From Aggregatilineales bacterium (lineage in GTDB: Bacteria; Chloroflexota; Anaerolineae; Aggregatilineales; Phototrophicaceae): a DNA stretch of 64,000 nt. Numbering within the stretch: the first letter of the stretch is position 1; every line of letters begins with the position of its first letter. Location: assembly GCA_030834905.1 (NCBI GenBank), contig JAUQWZ010000011.1, positions 186,001 to 250,000 of the forward strand, written 5' to 3'. A program made the position numbers and the translations under genes. Below the pieces are notes generated by a model, which worked only from the letters and a program-made list of their open reading frames with translations, had not been told where the DNA came from and ran no database searches. Below, one piece after another: positions 25,738 through 34,584 of this stretch.

Positions 25738-27240
25738 GTGCCCGATTCAATCCCTGTTCGCACGCGCTTCGCGCCCAGCCCCACCGGATCGCTGCATATC
25801 GGCGGCTTGCGTACAGCGCTGTTCAACTGGCTGTTTGCCCGTCACCATCACGGTCAATTCATCCTGCGCATCGAAGACACCGATCAGAAGCGCTATGACC
25901 CGAACGCGCTCCAGACGCTGATTGAAGCGCTGCGCTGGGCGGGCGTTGACTGGGATGAGGGTCCCGATATTGGCGGTCCTTTCGCGCCCTACGTGCAATC
26001 GGAACGGCTCGATCTGTACCAGCAGTGGGCGAATTGGCTGGTCGAACACGGGAAAGCCTATCGCAGCTACGAAACGGCGGAAGAATTGGAGCAGATGCGC
26101 AAAGGGCAGGAACAGCGCAAGGAACAACCGGGCTACAACCGCGCCCACCGTTCGCTGACGCCGGAACAGCGCGCCGCCTACGAAGCCGAAGGTCGCGCCT
26201 ACGTCGTTCGCTTCGCCATGCCTCTTGAAGGGCAGACCACCGTCCGCGATCTGGTTCAGGGTGAAGTGACCTTCGATAACGCCGTGCAGCAGGATATGGT
26301 GCTGCTGAAGTCGGATGGTTTTCCGACCTATCATCTGGCGCACGTAATAGACGACCACCTGATGGAGATTTCACACGTCATGCGCGCGGCGGAATGGCTG
26401 CCGTCGCTGCCGCTGCATGTACAGTTGTGGCAGGCGTTTGGCTGGAAGATGCCGGAATACGCGCATCTGCCGGTCATGCTCAATCCCAACGGCAAGGGCA
26501 AGATGAGCAAGCGCAACCCACCCAAAGACGCGCGCGGCAACGTCATTCCGGTGCTGGTACACGACTACATGAACGCGGGCTATCTGCCCGAAGCGATGGA
26601 CAACTTCCTGACCAACATCGGCTGGAATTTTGGCGACGAACGCGAGGTCTTTTCGATGGCTGAAGCCATTGAGCGCTTCGACACCGACCGCATCAACGCG
26701 GCAAACTCCGCCTTCCCACCAGAGAAGCTCGACTGGCTGAACGGCGTCTACATCCGCGATATGGACGATGTCGAACTAGCGCGCCGCCTGCGCCAGCCGC
26801 TGGAAGCCGCTGGCTTTGAGGTGAACGTCGATACGCTGCTCCGGGTGGTGCCCATCGTCAAGACGCGCATCAAAACGCTGAATGATGTGGTCAGCATGGC
26901 GGGCTTTTTCTTCCGCGAGACGTTTTTGCCAGCAGCGCCCGAACAGATCATTCAGAAGAAGATGGACGCCGCCTCGACGGTGCAAACGCTGCAAGCCGCC
27001 GTCGCGGTGCTGGCGGGTATCGATGAAGCCGACTTCGTCACGCAAACGCTGTACGACGCCGTCCAGCCGCTGACCGAAACACTCGGCATCAGCAATGGGC
27101 AGTTGTTCGGCGCGCTGCGGGTCGCCGTGACCGGTCAGACGGTGTCTACGCCAACCTTTGAGTCGATGGAAATCATCGGCAAGGACGAAACGCTGCGGCG
27201 GTTGAAGCAGGCGACAGCGCTGGTCAGCGCCAAACTGTAG
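25738..27240 (+). CDS. gltX: Glutamyl-tRNA synthetase
   Basis: A 500-residue class I synthetase with the HIGH region RFAPSPTGSLHIGGLRT (about 9-25), FILRIEDTD, and the KMSKS loop KGKMSKRNP (about 253-261), followed by the alpha-helical anticodon-binding cage. It charges tRNA-Glu. The GTG start has an AGGAG ribosome site 6 bp upstream. Because the window also encodes GlnRS (31121-32839), this enzyme is probably the discriminating type (inference). Confidence 0.96.
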   Translation: MPDSIPVRTRFAPSPTGSLHIGGLRTALFNWLFARHHHGQFILRIEDTDQKRYDPNALQTLIEALRWAGVDWDEGPDIGGPFAPYVQSERLDLYQQWANWLVEHGKAYRSYETAEELEQMRKGQEQRKEQPGYNRAHRSLTPEQRAAYEAEGRAYVVRFAMPLEGQTTVRDLVQGEVTFDNAVQQDMVLLKSDGFPTYHLAHVIDDHLMEISHVMRAAEWLPSLPLHVQLWQAFGWKMPEYAHLPVMLNPNGKGKMSKRNPPKDARGNVIPVLVHDYMNAGYLPEAMDNFLTNIGWNFGDEREVFSMAEAIERFDTDRINAANSAFPPEKLDWLNGVYIRDMDDVELARRLRQPLEAAGFEVNVDTLLRVVPIVKTRIKTLNDVVSMAGFFFRETFLPAAPEQIIQKKMDAASTVQTLQAAVAVLAGIDEADFVTQTLYDAVQPLTETLGISNGQLFGALRVAVTGQTVSTPTFESMEIIGKDETLRRLKQATALVSAKL

Positions 27241-27289
27241 GACAGCGTGACGCTCGGCGAGCACTTTGCCCGACAGCCGCTGTTTAGCC

Positions 27290-27318
27290 TTGATCGCGCT
27301 CGCCGGGCGTGATACAAT
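27290..27318 (+). promoter_or_regulatory. Promoter of the tRNA-Gln gene
   Basis: TTGATC and TACAAT with the ideal 17-bp spacer. The -10 ends 12 bp before the first base of the mature tRNA. Confidence 0.75.
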
Positions 27319-27330
27319 GCCGCACGTTAT

Positions 27331-27401
27331 TGAGGGATAGTTCAACGGTAGAACAGTGGACTCTGGATCCATTAATCCTGGTTCGAATCCAGGTCCCTCA
27401 G
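27331..27401 (+). tRNA. tRNA-Gln (anticodon CUG)
   Basis: A complete cloverleaf: acceptor TGAGGGA/TCCCTCA (7 bp), D stem GTTC/GAAC, anticodon stem GTGGA/TCCAT with loop CTCTGGA (anticodon CTG, reads CAG), a 4-nt variable loop, and T arm CCTGG-TTCGAAT-CCAGG. The first pair is U-A, a feature common in tRNA-Gln. The discriminator is G; CCA is not encoded. It has its own promoter and terminator and lies between the GluRS and GlnRS genes. Confidence 0.95.
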
Positions 27402-27405
27402 CACC

Positions 27406-27448
27406 AGCGGCGGGCGTGAGATGCACAGCATCGGCTCCGCCGCTTTTT
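27406..27448 (+). terminator. Rho-independent terminator of the tRNA-Gln gene
   Basis: An 8-bp stem AGCGGCGG/CCGCCGCT with a long (23-nt) loop followed by TTTTT, starting 5 bp after the tRNA. Confidence 0.65.
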
Positions 27449-27497
27449 GATTCTCGGCGCGGCTCTGCGGCTTGGCATGGTGCTGGCGACGAGCAGA

Positions 27498-28172
27498 TTA
27501 CCCCGCCTTACTGGTAATCGTCCCCGCCACGCTCGATAGCCTCAGGAAGCGGCTTAAGGCATCCGAATCGCCCTCGATTCGTGCCAGCCCGCTGGCAAGC
27601 GCTTCGTCCGGCTGAATCTGCCCGGAGAACAGCCCCATGAACACTGGCATCTCGGTGAACAATACCGCATCCGCCGTCCGTGTTTGCCCCTGCTGAACGC
27701 GCAGCGCGCCGTCCTGAATCCACACTTGCAGAACTTCATGTCCCAGGTGCAGTTCATAGGTTTCATCGACGCCGCGCGCCTGTTCGGGATGAAAGAACGC
27801 CTTAATCGCCAGCGTCGTCGCGCCAACGCTGGGCATCGCCAGTCCATCCAGCGACTGCGGCAGGAATTGACTGCCCCATTTCCCCAGCTCCAGCACTGCC
27901 TGTTCCAATCCCTGCCCGACCGGCGTCAGTTCATACACGGTTGAGCCAGCCGGCGGCGGCAGCACCCGCCGGATGATAATCCCCTGCTGCTCCAGGCTTT
28001 TGAGACGTTCGGACAGCAGATTGGTGCTGACATCGGGCAGCCCATCAATCAGGTCTTTGAATCGGCGCGGACCCGCCAGCAGTTCACGGATAATGAGCAG
28101 CGTCCAGCGTTCACCGAGGATATCGAGCGCAAACGCCAGGGCGCAAAATTGATTGTAGCTTCGACTTTTCAT
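27498..28172 (-). CDS. HxlR-family transcriptional regulator with C-terminal SCP2-like domain
   Basis: A 224-residue protein. The N-terminal winged helix-turn-helix (about 5-100) matches HxlR: the conserved Cys in QFCALAFALDILGERWTLLI, ELLAGPRRFKDL, and LLSERLKSLEQQGIIIRR. The C-terminal part (about 120-220) resembles the sterol-carrier-like domain found fused to some HxlR regulators, suggesting a bound hydrophobic ligand. The Cys near the N-terminus is where several HxlR proteins sense reactive electrophiles. The gene has a promoter that places the transcription start at or next to the ATG, with an inverted repeat over it (see separate entries). Confidence 0.85.
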   Translation of the reverse strand: MKSRSYNQFCALAFALDILGERWTLLIIRELLAGPRRFKDLIDGLPDVSTNLLSERLKSLEQQGIIIRRVLPPPAGSTVYELTPVGQGLEQAVLELGKWGSQFLPQSLDGLAMPSVGATTLAIKAFFHPEQARGVDETYELHLGHEVLQVWIQDGALRVQQGQTRTADAVLFTEMPVFMGLFSGQIQPDEALASGLARIEGDSDALSRFLRLSSVAGTITSKAG

Positions 28173-28184
28173 ACTTTATAGTAT
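28171..28184 (-). promoter_or_regulatory. Inverted repeat at the HxlR start (candidate self-operator)
   Basis: ATACT-N4-AGTAT, a perfect 5-bp inverted repeat lying across the -10 element and the ATG of the HxlR-type gene. Binding here would block both promoter and start, as expected for autorepression (inference). Confidence 0.5.
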
Positions 28185-28208
28185 ACAAATAAGCCGGTCT
28201 GAATTCAA
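28180..28208 (-). promoter_or_regulatory. Promoter of the HxlR-type gene, probably leaderless
   Basis: Minus strand TTGAAT and TATACT with a 17-bp spacer. Only 7 nt separate the -10 from the ATG, so transcription should begin at or within a base or two of the start codon. Confidence 0.7.
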
Positions 28209-28250
28209 GCCAGATATTCATTAGTTCATATTATGAAGTAACGCAAACAG

Positions 28251-28285
28251 AAAAAAAGCCGCCGACTGCGTTACAGCGGCGGCTT
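28251..28285 (-). terminator. Rho-independent terminator of efp
   Basis: Minus strand 9-bp stem AAGCCGCCG/CGGCGGCTT with a 12-nt loop, then seven T. It lies 26 bp after the efp stop. Confidence 0.85.
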
Positions 28286-28310
28286 CGGGTGCGTCTCACT
28301 GAAAAAGCGG

Positions 28311-28868
28311 CTAGGCGCGCTTCTGGTACGAGCCATCACGAGTATCGATCTTGATCTTGTCGCCGACATTAACAAACATCGGCACATCGACCAAAAGCCC
28401 GGTCTCCGTCTTGACCTTCTTCTGCACGCTGCCAGCGGTATCGCCCACAACTGCCGCTTCCGCCTCAACCACCTCGAACGTCAGCGTGGTAGGCAGCACA
28501 TAGTCAATCGGGTTGCCGTCAAAGACGCGCAGTTCCATATTCAGTCCGTCGCTCAAATAATAGGCGTCATCGCCGAACAGAGAGGCGTTGACCTCATACT
28601 GCTCGAAGCTGTTGGTATTCATGAAATGATAAATGTCGCCGTCGCGGTACAGCATCTCGACCGGCTCGGTTTCTACAAATACGTTGTCCAACCGGTCTTC
28701 AGCAGGGAACGCGCGCTGGCTGGTTTGTCCGGTACGAATGTCGAGCAGGGTGGTGATCATCGATGCTTTTCCGCGTCCCGGTTTGTTGTAGGTGGTGTTG
28801 ACAACGCGAAAGAGTGTCCCGTCAAGTCGCAGGGTGGTACCTTTTTTGAGGTCGCCAGCAGCAATCAT
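28311..28868 (-). CDS. efp: Elongation factor P
   Basis: A 185-residue protein of normal EF-P length with three beta-barrel domains: the N-terminal KOW-like domain with AGDLKKGTTLRLDGTLFRV and NKPGRGKASMI (the modified-tip loop, with Lys in GRGKA), and the C-terminal OB domain ending FVNVGDKIKIDTRDGSYQKRA. It rescues ribosomes stalled at polyproline, relevant to the many Pro-rich proteins encoded here. Single gene with its own terminator. Confidence 0.96.
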   Translation of the reverse strand: MIAAGDLKKGTTLRLDGTLFRVVNTTYNKPGRGKASMITTLLDIRTGQTSQRAFPAEDRLDNVFVETEPVEMLYRDGDIYHFMNTNSFEQYEVNASLFGDDAYYLSDGLNMELRVFDGNPIDYVLPTTLTFEVVEAEAAVVGDTAGSVQKKVKTETGLLVDVPMFVNVGDKIKIDTRDGSYQKRA

Positions 28869-28951
28869 AACCTATTCACTTACCTTAGCTTATATCGAAA
28901 TGGATGAGATTATTGTAACAGACTATGCGGTATCTTTGAGGGGCAAATTTA

Positions 28952-30106
28952 TCACAGACGACGAATGCCCGCTTCCGGTTGATTCGAGACGCGCCGCCAT
29001 ACCTCCACGCCGGGAATACCCACGCGCGCGACATGCCGGTATCGCCCCCAGTCCACCCACGAGACGCCGAACTGATCCAGCCGCGCTTTGATATGCCGGG
29101 CACATTCGGCGATCAGCCCTTCGGCGATCTGGTTAAGCCGCGCGAAATCCGGGTCGGTTTGAAGTTTCTGCTGTCCCAATTCGTCCAGCGGGAAATTCAG
29201 GCTGCTGCCGCCCACTTCGCTGGCGGGCACATACAGCGAATAGTGCATCAGGCGCTCGATCACGACGCGCGCGCCGTCCAGGTCGAAAACGGGCGGTGAC
29301 TGCCGGTAAACCGCCGGATCGTCGATCCACAGCCCGCGGGCGTTATAGCCGAGGACGCGGATCACGCGGTCGAGTTCGAGATCGTCCTCGAACATACGCT
29401 GATTGGCGGCATCGATCACCGCGCCGCACATGCCAAACGGGATCATCCCCATCTTGCCCCAGAATCCCTGCACTTCATCGCGTTCGAGCCGTTCGGCAAA
29501 GCGCAGGTCGCGCCCCAGCGCCGTATTGAGCACGTCGATCACCAGCGGCGGAATCGCTGCGCCGGGTACCGCCGAGTGTTGGTAGTAGGTGTACGGACTG
29601 ACGGCGGCGGGCAGCCCGCCCCGCTGGTGCTGCTGGCTGAAGTCTACCAACCGCGACAGCAAGCCTTCGCCCCAAACGGCGTCATGCGCGGGCATGACCA
29701 GGTAACCGGACGACTCGATTCGACGGGCGACTTCCATCGCGGCGGTAATCCGTCGCCAGCGATCAGTCGTCCGGCAGCGCCGCCATTCCCCTTCCCAGCC
29801 CAACCGCGCCGGTACAGACAGATCGCCGCCGGGATCATCGTCAGGGTTGGTTATCGTCGCCAGCGCCAGCGGGCGCGGGAACGCCGCCAGAATCGGCGCT
29901 ACAGCGTCGGCAGTGGCGGCGCTGTCACAGATGAACAGCACCGCGTCGTCTGAACCAAGCGCCGCCAACCGCAAACGCAGCGCGTACTCAAAGACCAGCC
30001 GCGCGCGCGGCTCAGTCGGCGGCAGCTTATACATAAATTCCGCGCTGACAAAACGCCGGTCAGCGCAGGCTTCGGCAGTCTCAGAAATTGAACTCAGGCG
30101 CAGCAT
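28952..30106 (-). CDS. Uncharacterised protein, possibly glycosyltransferase-like
   Basis: A 384-residue soluble protein that I cannot place in a family. It contains GYLVMPAHDAVWGEGLLSRL in the middle and FEDDLELDRVIRVLGYNARG followed by WIDDPAVYRQSP. This alternation of acidic clusters and aromatic positions is reminiscent of GT-A glycosyltransferases, but no clear donor-binding DxD context is established, so this is a weak guess. Its ATG overlaps the stop of the methyltransferase gene (30106-30909) by 1 bp (TAATG), so the two are translationally coupled and probably work together. Confidence 0.65.
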   Translation of the reverse strand: MLRLSSISETAEACADRRFVSAEFMYKLPPTEPRARLVFEYALRLRLAALGSDDAVLFICDSAATADAVAPILAAFPRPLALATITNPDDDPGGDLSVPARLGWEGEWRRCRTTDRWRRITAAMEVARRIESSGYLVMPAHDAVWGEGLLSRLVDFSQQHQRGGLPAAVSPYTYYQHSAVPGAAIPPLVIDVLNTALGRDLRFAERLERDEVQGFWGKMGMIPFGMCGAVIDAANQRMFEDDLELDRVIRVLGYNARGLWIDDPAVYRQSPPVFDLDGARVVIERLMHYSLYVPASEVGGSSLNFPLDELGQQKLQTDPDFARLNQIAEGLIAECARHIKARLDQFGVSWVDWGRYRHVARVGIPGVEVWRRVSNQPEAGIRRL

Positions 30107-30909
30107 TACTCAGATTTTAGCGCAACGATGGCGCATAGACTGCCTTCGTCTGCGTCATTCGCCAGCGTCGGATAAAATGTCACGGCATCAAACTGCCGGA
30201 GCAGGTGGCGGTAGTCGTCGTCGGTACAGGCTTGCAGCATATTGACGTATTCGGTCGTTTGTCCGGTCTGCGCGTCAATGACATAACCGCGCCAGACAGC
30301 CCGATCAGACTCGAAGGTTGACTCCTCCAGACACAGGTACGGCTGATCCGAAAAAAGACCGGACTGCACGCTGTACCAATTCGGCGGCTCATTCCCAATT
30401 TTCTCGACGGCTTGATATGGATGCGGCTCCAGCAGCAGTTTCCCGCCCGGTTTCAGCGCGGCATACGCTTTGTCCACAATTCGCCGCGCTTCATCCTTCG
30501 AAAAGGCGTTCAGTTCCCCGAAGATCATCATCACCAGATCGTAATCGCTCGCAAACGCGACCTCACGGACATCGCCCTGAATGTACGTGCCTGCGCCGTT
30601 CTGGCGGGCATAGTCAATCGACGCCGGAGAGAAATCAATACCGGTGCAGATATGCCCAAGCGCTGCCAGCCGTTTGACGTACAACCCGGGACCGCAGCCG
30701 AGATCGAGGGTTCTGGATGCCCTGCCCTGCAACACCTGATCATGAATCCACGCCACCTGCTGGTCAATGATATTCGCCCGGCGGCTGGCGGCATCGTGCG
30801 CCTGCGACAGGTGTTCCCTGAGCATCCGGCGGCTGAAATCGGGATCATCCCACGGAATTTTCCGCCATGATTCTGACTGTGGACTGCGGTTGACGATGGC
30901 TTCAAACAT
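30106..30909 (-). CDS. Class I SAM-dependent methyltransferase
   Basis: A 267-residue methyltransferase: motif I LDLGCGPGLYVKRLAALG, motif II GIDFSPASIDYAR, then GDVREVAFASDYDLVMMIFG and LKPGGKLLLEPHPY. The frame is open to 30969, but ATG 30909 has an excellent AGGAGGG ribosome site 8 bp upstream and gives the usual length. Coupled to the following unknown gene by a 1-bp overlap. Substrate unknown. Confidence 0.88.
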   Translation of the reverse strand: MFEAIVNRSPQSESWRKIPWDDPDFSRRMLREHLSQAHDAASRRANIIDQQVAWIHDQVLQGRASRTLDLGCGPGLYVKRLAALGHICTGIDFSPASIDYARQNGAGTYIQGDVREVAFASDYDLVMMIFGELNAFSKDEARRIVDKAYAALKPGGKLLLEPHPYQAVEKIGNEPPNWYSVQSGLFSDQPYLCLEESTFESDRAVWRGYVIDAQTGQTTEYVNMLQACTDDDYRHLLRQFDAVTFYPTLANDADEGSLCAIVALKSE

Positions 30910-31120
30910 GGTGCTGTCCCTCCTGTGCTGGTGAACTCGCCAATTGTGACCACGCTTCAGCAGCAGCACCCATGATTGATGCTATGTTCCTGTCGTGACA
31001 ATAATCCATTTTAGCGCTCTCAATCCGAGATCATACACCGTCTCAATTCCGGCGGCTCAATGGTACAATACAGCCTGCTTAAATCTGCACGCCTGAGACA
31101 AAAACGGAAAGTTACACGTG

Positions 31121-32839
31121 ATGGAACCGGAAGCAACAACCGCCGCCAGTGAAAACGAAAATGAAAGCACCCGGCTGGACTTTGTCCGCCAGATCGTCGA
31201 GGAGCACAACCGAAGCGGGCGCTTTGGCGGGCGCGTCTGGACACGGTTTCCGCCGGAGCCAAACGGCTATCTGCACATCGGTCATGCCAAGTCGATTGTC
31301 CTGAATTTTGGACTTGCCGACGAATACGGCGGTGGAACCAACCTGCGCTTTGACGACACCAATCCCATTAAGGAAGAGCAGGAATACATCGATTCGATCA
31401 TCGAAGACGTGCGCTGGCTCGGCTTCGAGTGGGAAGAACTGCGCTTCGCGTCCGATTATTTCGACCAGCTTTACCAGTGGGCGGTCAAGCTCATTACCAA
31501 TGGCAAGGCATACGTCGATCATTTGTCGGCGGATGAAATCCGCGAATATCGCGGCACGCTGACCGAGCCGGGCAGGGAAAGCCCCTATCGCAGCCGTTCA
31601 GTTGAAGAAAATCTCGCCCTGTTCGAGCGCATGAAAAACGGTGAATTCAAGGACGGCGAGTGTGTCCTGCGGGCGAAAATCGACATGAGTTCGCCCAACC
31701 TGAACCTGCGCGATCCGGTGATGTACCGCATTCTCCATGCGGAACACCCGCGCACCGGCAGCAAATGGCGCATCTACCCGATGTACGACTGGGCGCATGG
31801 GCAGAGCGACTCAATTGAGGGGATCACCCATTCCATCTGCACGCTCGAATTTGAGGATCACCGCCCGCTGTACGACTGGTTCATCGATCAGCTTGGCATC
31901 CATCACCCGCAGCAGATAGAGTTTGCCCGCCTCAACCTGACCTACACGATTCTGAGCAAGCGCAAGCTGATCCGGCTGGTGCGCGAGCAGTTCGTGCGCG
32001 GCTGGAACGATCCGCGTATGCCGACGCTCTCAGGGCTGCGGCGGCGCGGCATTCCCGCCAAAGCGATCCGCGATCTGTGCGACATGGTGGGCGTCTCAAA
32101 GTCGAACAGCATTGTCGAGCTGCAAATGCTGGAATACTGCGCCCGGCAGGAACTCAACAAAACCGCGCCGCGCGTCATGGCAGTGCTGCGCCCATTGAAG
32201 GTCGTGCTGACCAATTACCCTGAAGATCAGGTCGAAGAATTTGAAGCCATGATCAACCCTGAAGATCCCGACGCGGGAATGCGCAAAGTCCCATTCTCGC
32301 GCGTGCTCTATATCGAGCAGGACGACTTCATGGAAGACCCGCCGAACAAGTTCTACCGCCTCGCGCCGGGGCGTGAAGTCCGGCTGCGCGCCGCTTACTT
32401 CATCAAATGCGAGGAAGTGATCAAGGACGCCGACGGCAGTATCATCGAGCTTCGCTGCACCTATGACCCGACCACGCGCGGCGGTGACGCGCCCGACGGG
32501 CGCAAGGTGAAAGCGACCCTGCACTGGGTGAGCGCGGCGCACGCGCTGGAAGCCGAGGTGCGGCTGTATGACAACCTGCTCACCACCGCCTACCCCAGCG
32601 AAATGGACGAGGACAAGGATTTTATCGACTATCTGAACCCGGATTCGCTGGAAGTGATCGAGCGCGCTTATATCGAGCCGACTGTGAAGGGCGCAGCGCC
32701 GGAAACGCGCTACCAGTTTGAACGGCTGGGCTATTACACGGTTGACTCCGACTCGACGCCCGAAAAGCTGGTTTTCAACCGCACCGTCACCCTCAAAGAC
32801 GAATGGGCGAAGGTGCAGAAAGCGGGCGCGGCTAAATAG
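31121..32839 (+). CDS. glnS: Glutaminyl-tRNA synthetase
   Basis: A 572-residue class I synthetase with [16 protein letters not shown] (HIGH at 52-55), [22 protein letters not shown], the [20 protein letters not shown] block and the KMSKS equivalent ILSKRKL (about 277), then the two beta-barrel anticodon domains. It directly charges tRNA-Gln, encoded 3.7 kb upstream, so the indirect GatCAB route may not be needed for Gln. ATG 31121 is immediately preceded by an alternative in-frame GTG at 31118. Confidence 0.95.
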   Translation: MEPEATTAASENENESTRLDFVRQIVEEHNRSGRFGGRVWTRFPPEPNGYLHIGHAKSIVLNFGLADEYGGGTNLRFDDTNPIKEEQEYIDSIIEDVRWLGFEWEELRFASDYFDQLYQWAVKLITNGKAYVDHLSADEIREYRGTLTEPGRESPYRSRSVEENLALFERMKNGEFKDGECVLRAKIDMSSPNLNLRDPVMYRILHAEHPRTGSKWRIYPMYDWAHGQSDSIEGITHSICTLEFEDHRPLYDWFIDQLGIHHPQQIEFARLNLTYTILSKRKLIRLVREQFVRGWNDPRMPTLSGLRRRGIPAKAIRDLCDMVGVSKSNSIVELQMLEYCARQELNKTAPRVMAVLRPLKVVLTNYPEDQVEEFEAMINPEDPDAGMRKVPFSRVLYIEQDDFMEDPPNKFYRLAPGREVRLRAAYFIKCEEVIKDADGSIIELRCTYDPTTRGGDAPDGRKVKATLHWVSAAHALEAEVRLYDNLLTTAYPSEMDEDKDFIDYLNPDSLEVIERAYIEPTVKGAAPETRYQFERLGYYTVDSDSTPEKLVFNRTVTLKDEWAKVQKAGAAK

Positions 32840-32860
32840 CTGGTAATTTCGGCTGCCTGT

Positions 32861-32882
32861 GGGGCGTAACCACTTACGCCCC
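32861..32882. repeat. Hairpin between convergent glnS and larA-like genes
   Basis: A perfect 9-bp inverted repeat GGGGCGTAA/TTACGCCCC with a 4-nt loop in the 73-bp gap between two converging genes. No T-run follows on either strand. It may act as a bidirectional transcription stop or be a member of the short palindromic repeats seen at 35291-35425. Confidence 0.6.
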
Positions 32883-32912
32883 GCTGTCCCTACTTCAACG
32901 GAGCACAGCCGG

Positions 32913-34193
32913 TTACGCCCGGCGCTGCGCGTTCAGGCGGTAGAGCATCTCGCCCGCTTTGGGCACGCACAGAATGCCCTCATCCTCGCGCCCAAGCCAC
33001 TCGCTCACAGTGATTTCACGCGGATCGAGATAGCCCAGACCGAGGGATCGACAGTCCTGCTCGGAAACGCGCGACGCCAGCGTGACGTTAATGCGCGGAT
33101 ATTCCACCCCATCCTCATAACTGCCGCTGCCGCGCAGGTGCGTGCCATGCGCCAGCACGCCGAGGGGCAGATGCTTAAAGCGTTCCCACTGCTTCAGGTA
33201 GTAGTCGCGCACGTGGTAGCCCGCCTCGTAGATATACTTGCCGTGAACATGACTCACCGTTTCCAGGTGCGGCGCGTAAACGATGATCTCGCCGCCGTCG
33301 GCGGTGGCAGGCTCCAGCTTGTACATCGCCTTCGCGCCCGTCCACAGCTCGTCATACATTGGCGGCGCGCACGACAGCACTTGCTGGTACGGCTGCTCGA
33401 CCCAGGTAATGTGGCGCTCTGAGGACAGGTCGGCGGCGGCATTCCAGGCGCTGATCTGATCGCCAATGAACATTCCCGCCAGCTGCTCGCCGACGACCAC
33501 CAGGCTGACCAGCGTCACCGGAACCGGTAGACAGTCCGCCGCTGCGTTGATCACCGCGCGCACTGGCGTGTCCTTGATGCCGATGGTGTTCATGATGGTG
33601 ATCAGCGCCCCAAGCCAGTGAGTCACATTGATCATGTCCGCGCCCGAAATGCCGGGGAAGAGATATTTCGCGCCGCCGCTGAAGCCGACGACCTCGTGCG
33701 GGAATGTCGGACCGAGAATAATGATCTGGTCATAGTCGAGCGCGGTCTTATTGATACGCACCGGCACGTCGCCGCCCAGCGAGGGATGCCAGGCGTCGCC
33801 AGCGATCTGCTGGATCTGCGCCTGTGTCAGCGTGCCAATCGTCGCCAGCGCGTCCGGGTTATCCCAGGCGTGGTTGAGCAGCCCAATGTGCCGGTAGCGT
33901 TCTGCCCGTTCTTCGGCGGTGATGCCGACCAGCCGGTTGATCGAGTCGTCACTCAACCAGGGATGCGTCCCCAGCGCGACCATAAAATCAAGCTGGCGCG
34001 TATCGCGCAGCACCTCCACCATCAGGCGAAACAGCATCGGCAGCGGAACCGTCCGCGTATGATCGGGAATCAGCACCAATATCTTCGCGCCCGCCAGCCG
34101 CCCGCCAAGCCCGCTTTCCAGGGTGGCGCGAATCGTCTCCTCTGTCAGATATGCTTCATTCGCCACCGTCGCCTGCGCGATAACCGCCATCAC
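32913..34193 (-). CDS. LarA-like nickel-dependent racemase/epimerase family protein
   Basis: A 426-residue protein of the LarA (DUF2088) family. Residues matching characterised LarA are in place: D44 and R47 in IPDHTRTVP, H77 in LGTHP, H166 and K176 in PHEVVGFSGGAK, and H192 in NVTHWLG. The 166/176/192 spacing equals that of His174, Lys184 and His200 of the Lactobacillus enzyme, where Lys carries the nickel-pincer cofactor. LarA enzymes racemise or epimerise 2-hydroxyacids. No larB, larC or larE is in the window. The true substrate is unknown. It converges on glnS. Confidence 0.85.
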   Translation of the reverse strand: MMAVIAQATVANEAYLTEETIRATLESGLGGRLAGAKILVLIPDHTRTVPLPMLFRLMVEVLRDTRQLDFMVALGTHPWLSDDSINRLVGITAEERAERYRHIGLLNHAWDNPDALATIGTLTQAQIQQIAGDAWHPSLGGDVPVRINKTALDYDQIIILGPTFPHEVVGFSGGAKYLFPGISGADMINVTHWLGALITIMNTIGIKDTPVRAVINAAADCLPVPVTLVSLVVVGEQLAGMFIGDQISAWNAAADLSSERHITWVEQPYQQVLSCAPPMYDELWTGAKAMYKLEPATADGGEIIVYAPHLETVSHVHGKYIYEAGYHVRDYYLKQWERFKHLPLGVLAHGTHLRGSGSYEDGVEYPRINVTLASRVSEQDCRSLGLGYLDPREITVSEWLGREDEGILCVPKAGEMLYRLNAQRRA

Positions 34194-34362
34194 TCACCTC
34201 TGTTTTACCTCAGCCTCTGGAGCCTAATCATACCGCTAACCTGCCAACCACATCTATAATTCCAGAAGCATCGGGCGCTGCCTTCCCAGAAGTCCTGTAC
34301 CTTTCTGGGCTGGCAGCCATTACAATGAGTGGATGTGTTTTACGGAAGTCGCAGGAGCGTTC

Positions 34363-34584
34363 ATGGGCAATACTCCGGCAGGCAGACCCAACCTATCCAA
34401 GCCGCTGATTATGGGCGCGGTACTGGCAGTGTTGGGCGTGGTTTTATTCCTGGTCATCTATATCGCGCTGGCGGAAAGCGAAGCCATCATCCGGCTGTTC
34501 GTGGCAATGTGCGTGCCACCGGCAGTGATCGCGGCGATCATCGGAGTCTATGTGCTGGTCGCGCGTCCGGGGAATTCACAGTAA
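34363..34584 (+). CDS. Small membrane protein, two helices
   Basis: A 73-residue protein with a short Pro-rich N-terminus and two hydrophobic segments (about 18-36 and 46-66). ATG 34363 is preferred to 34333 because AGGAG lies 5 bp upstream of it. A TACAAT at 34321-34326 could be its -10. The 3' end overlaps the convergent methyltransferase gene by 9 bp. No family recognised. Confidence 0.6.
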   Translation: MGNTPAGRPNLSKPLIMGAVLAVLGVVLFLVIYIALAESEAIIRLFVAMCVPPAVIAAIIGVYVLVARPGNSQ

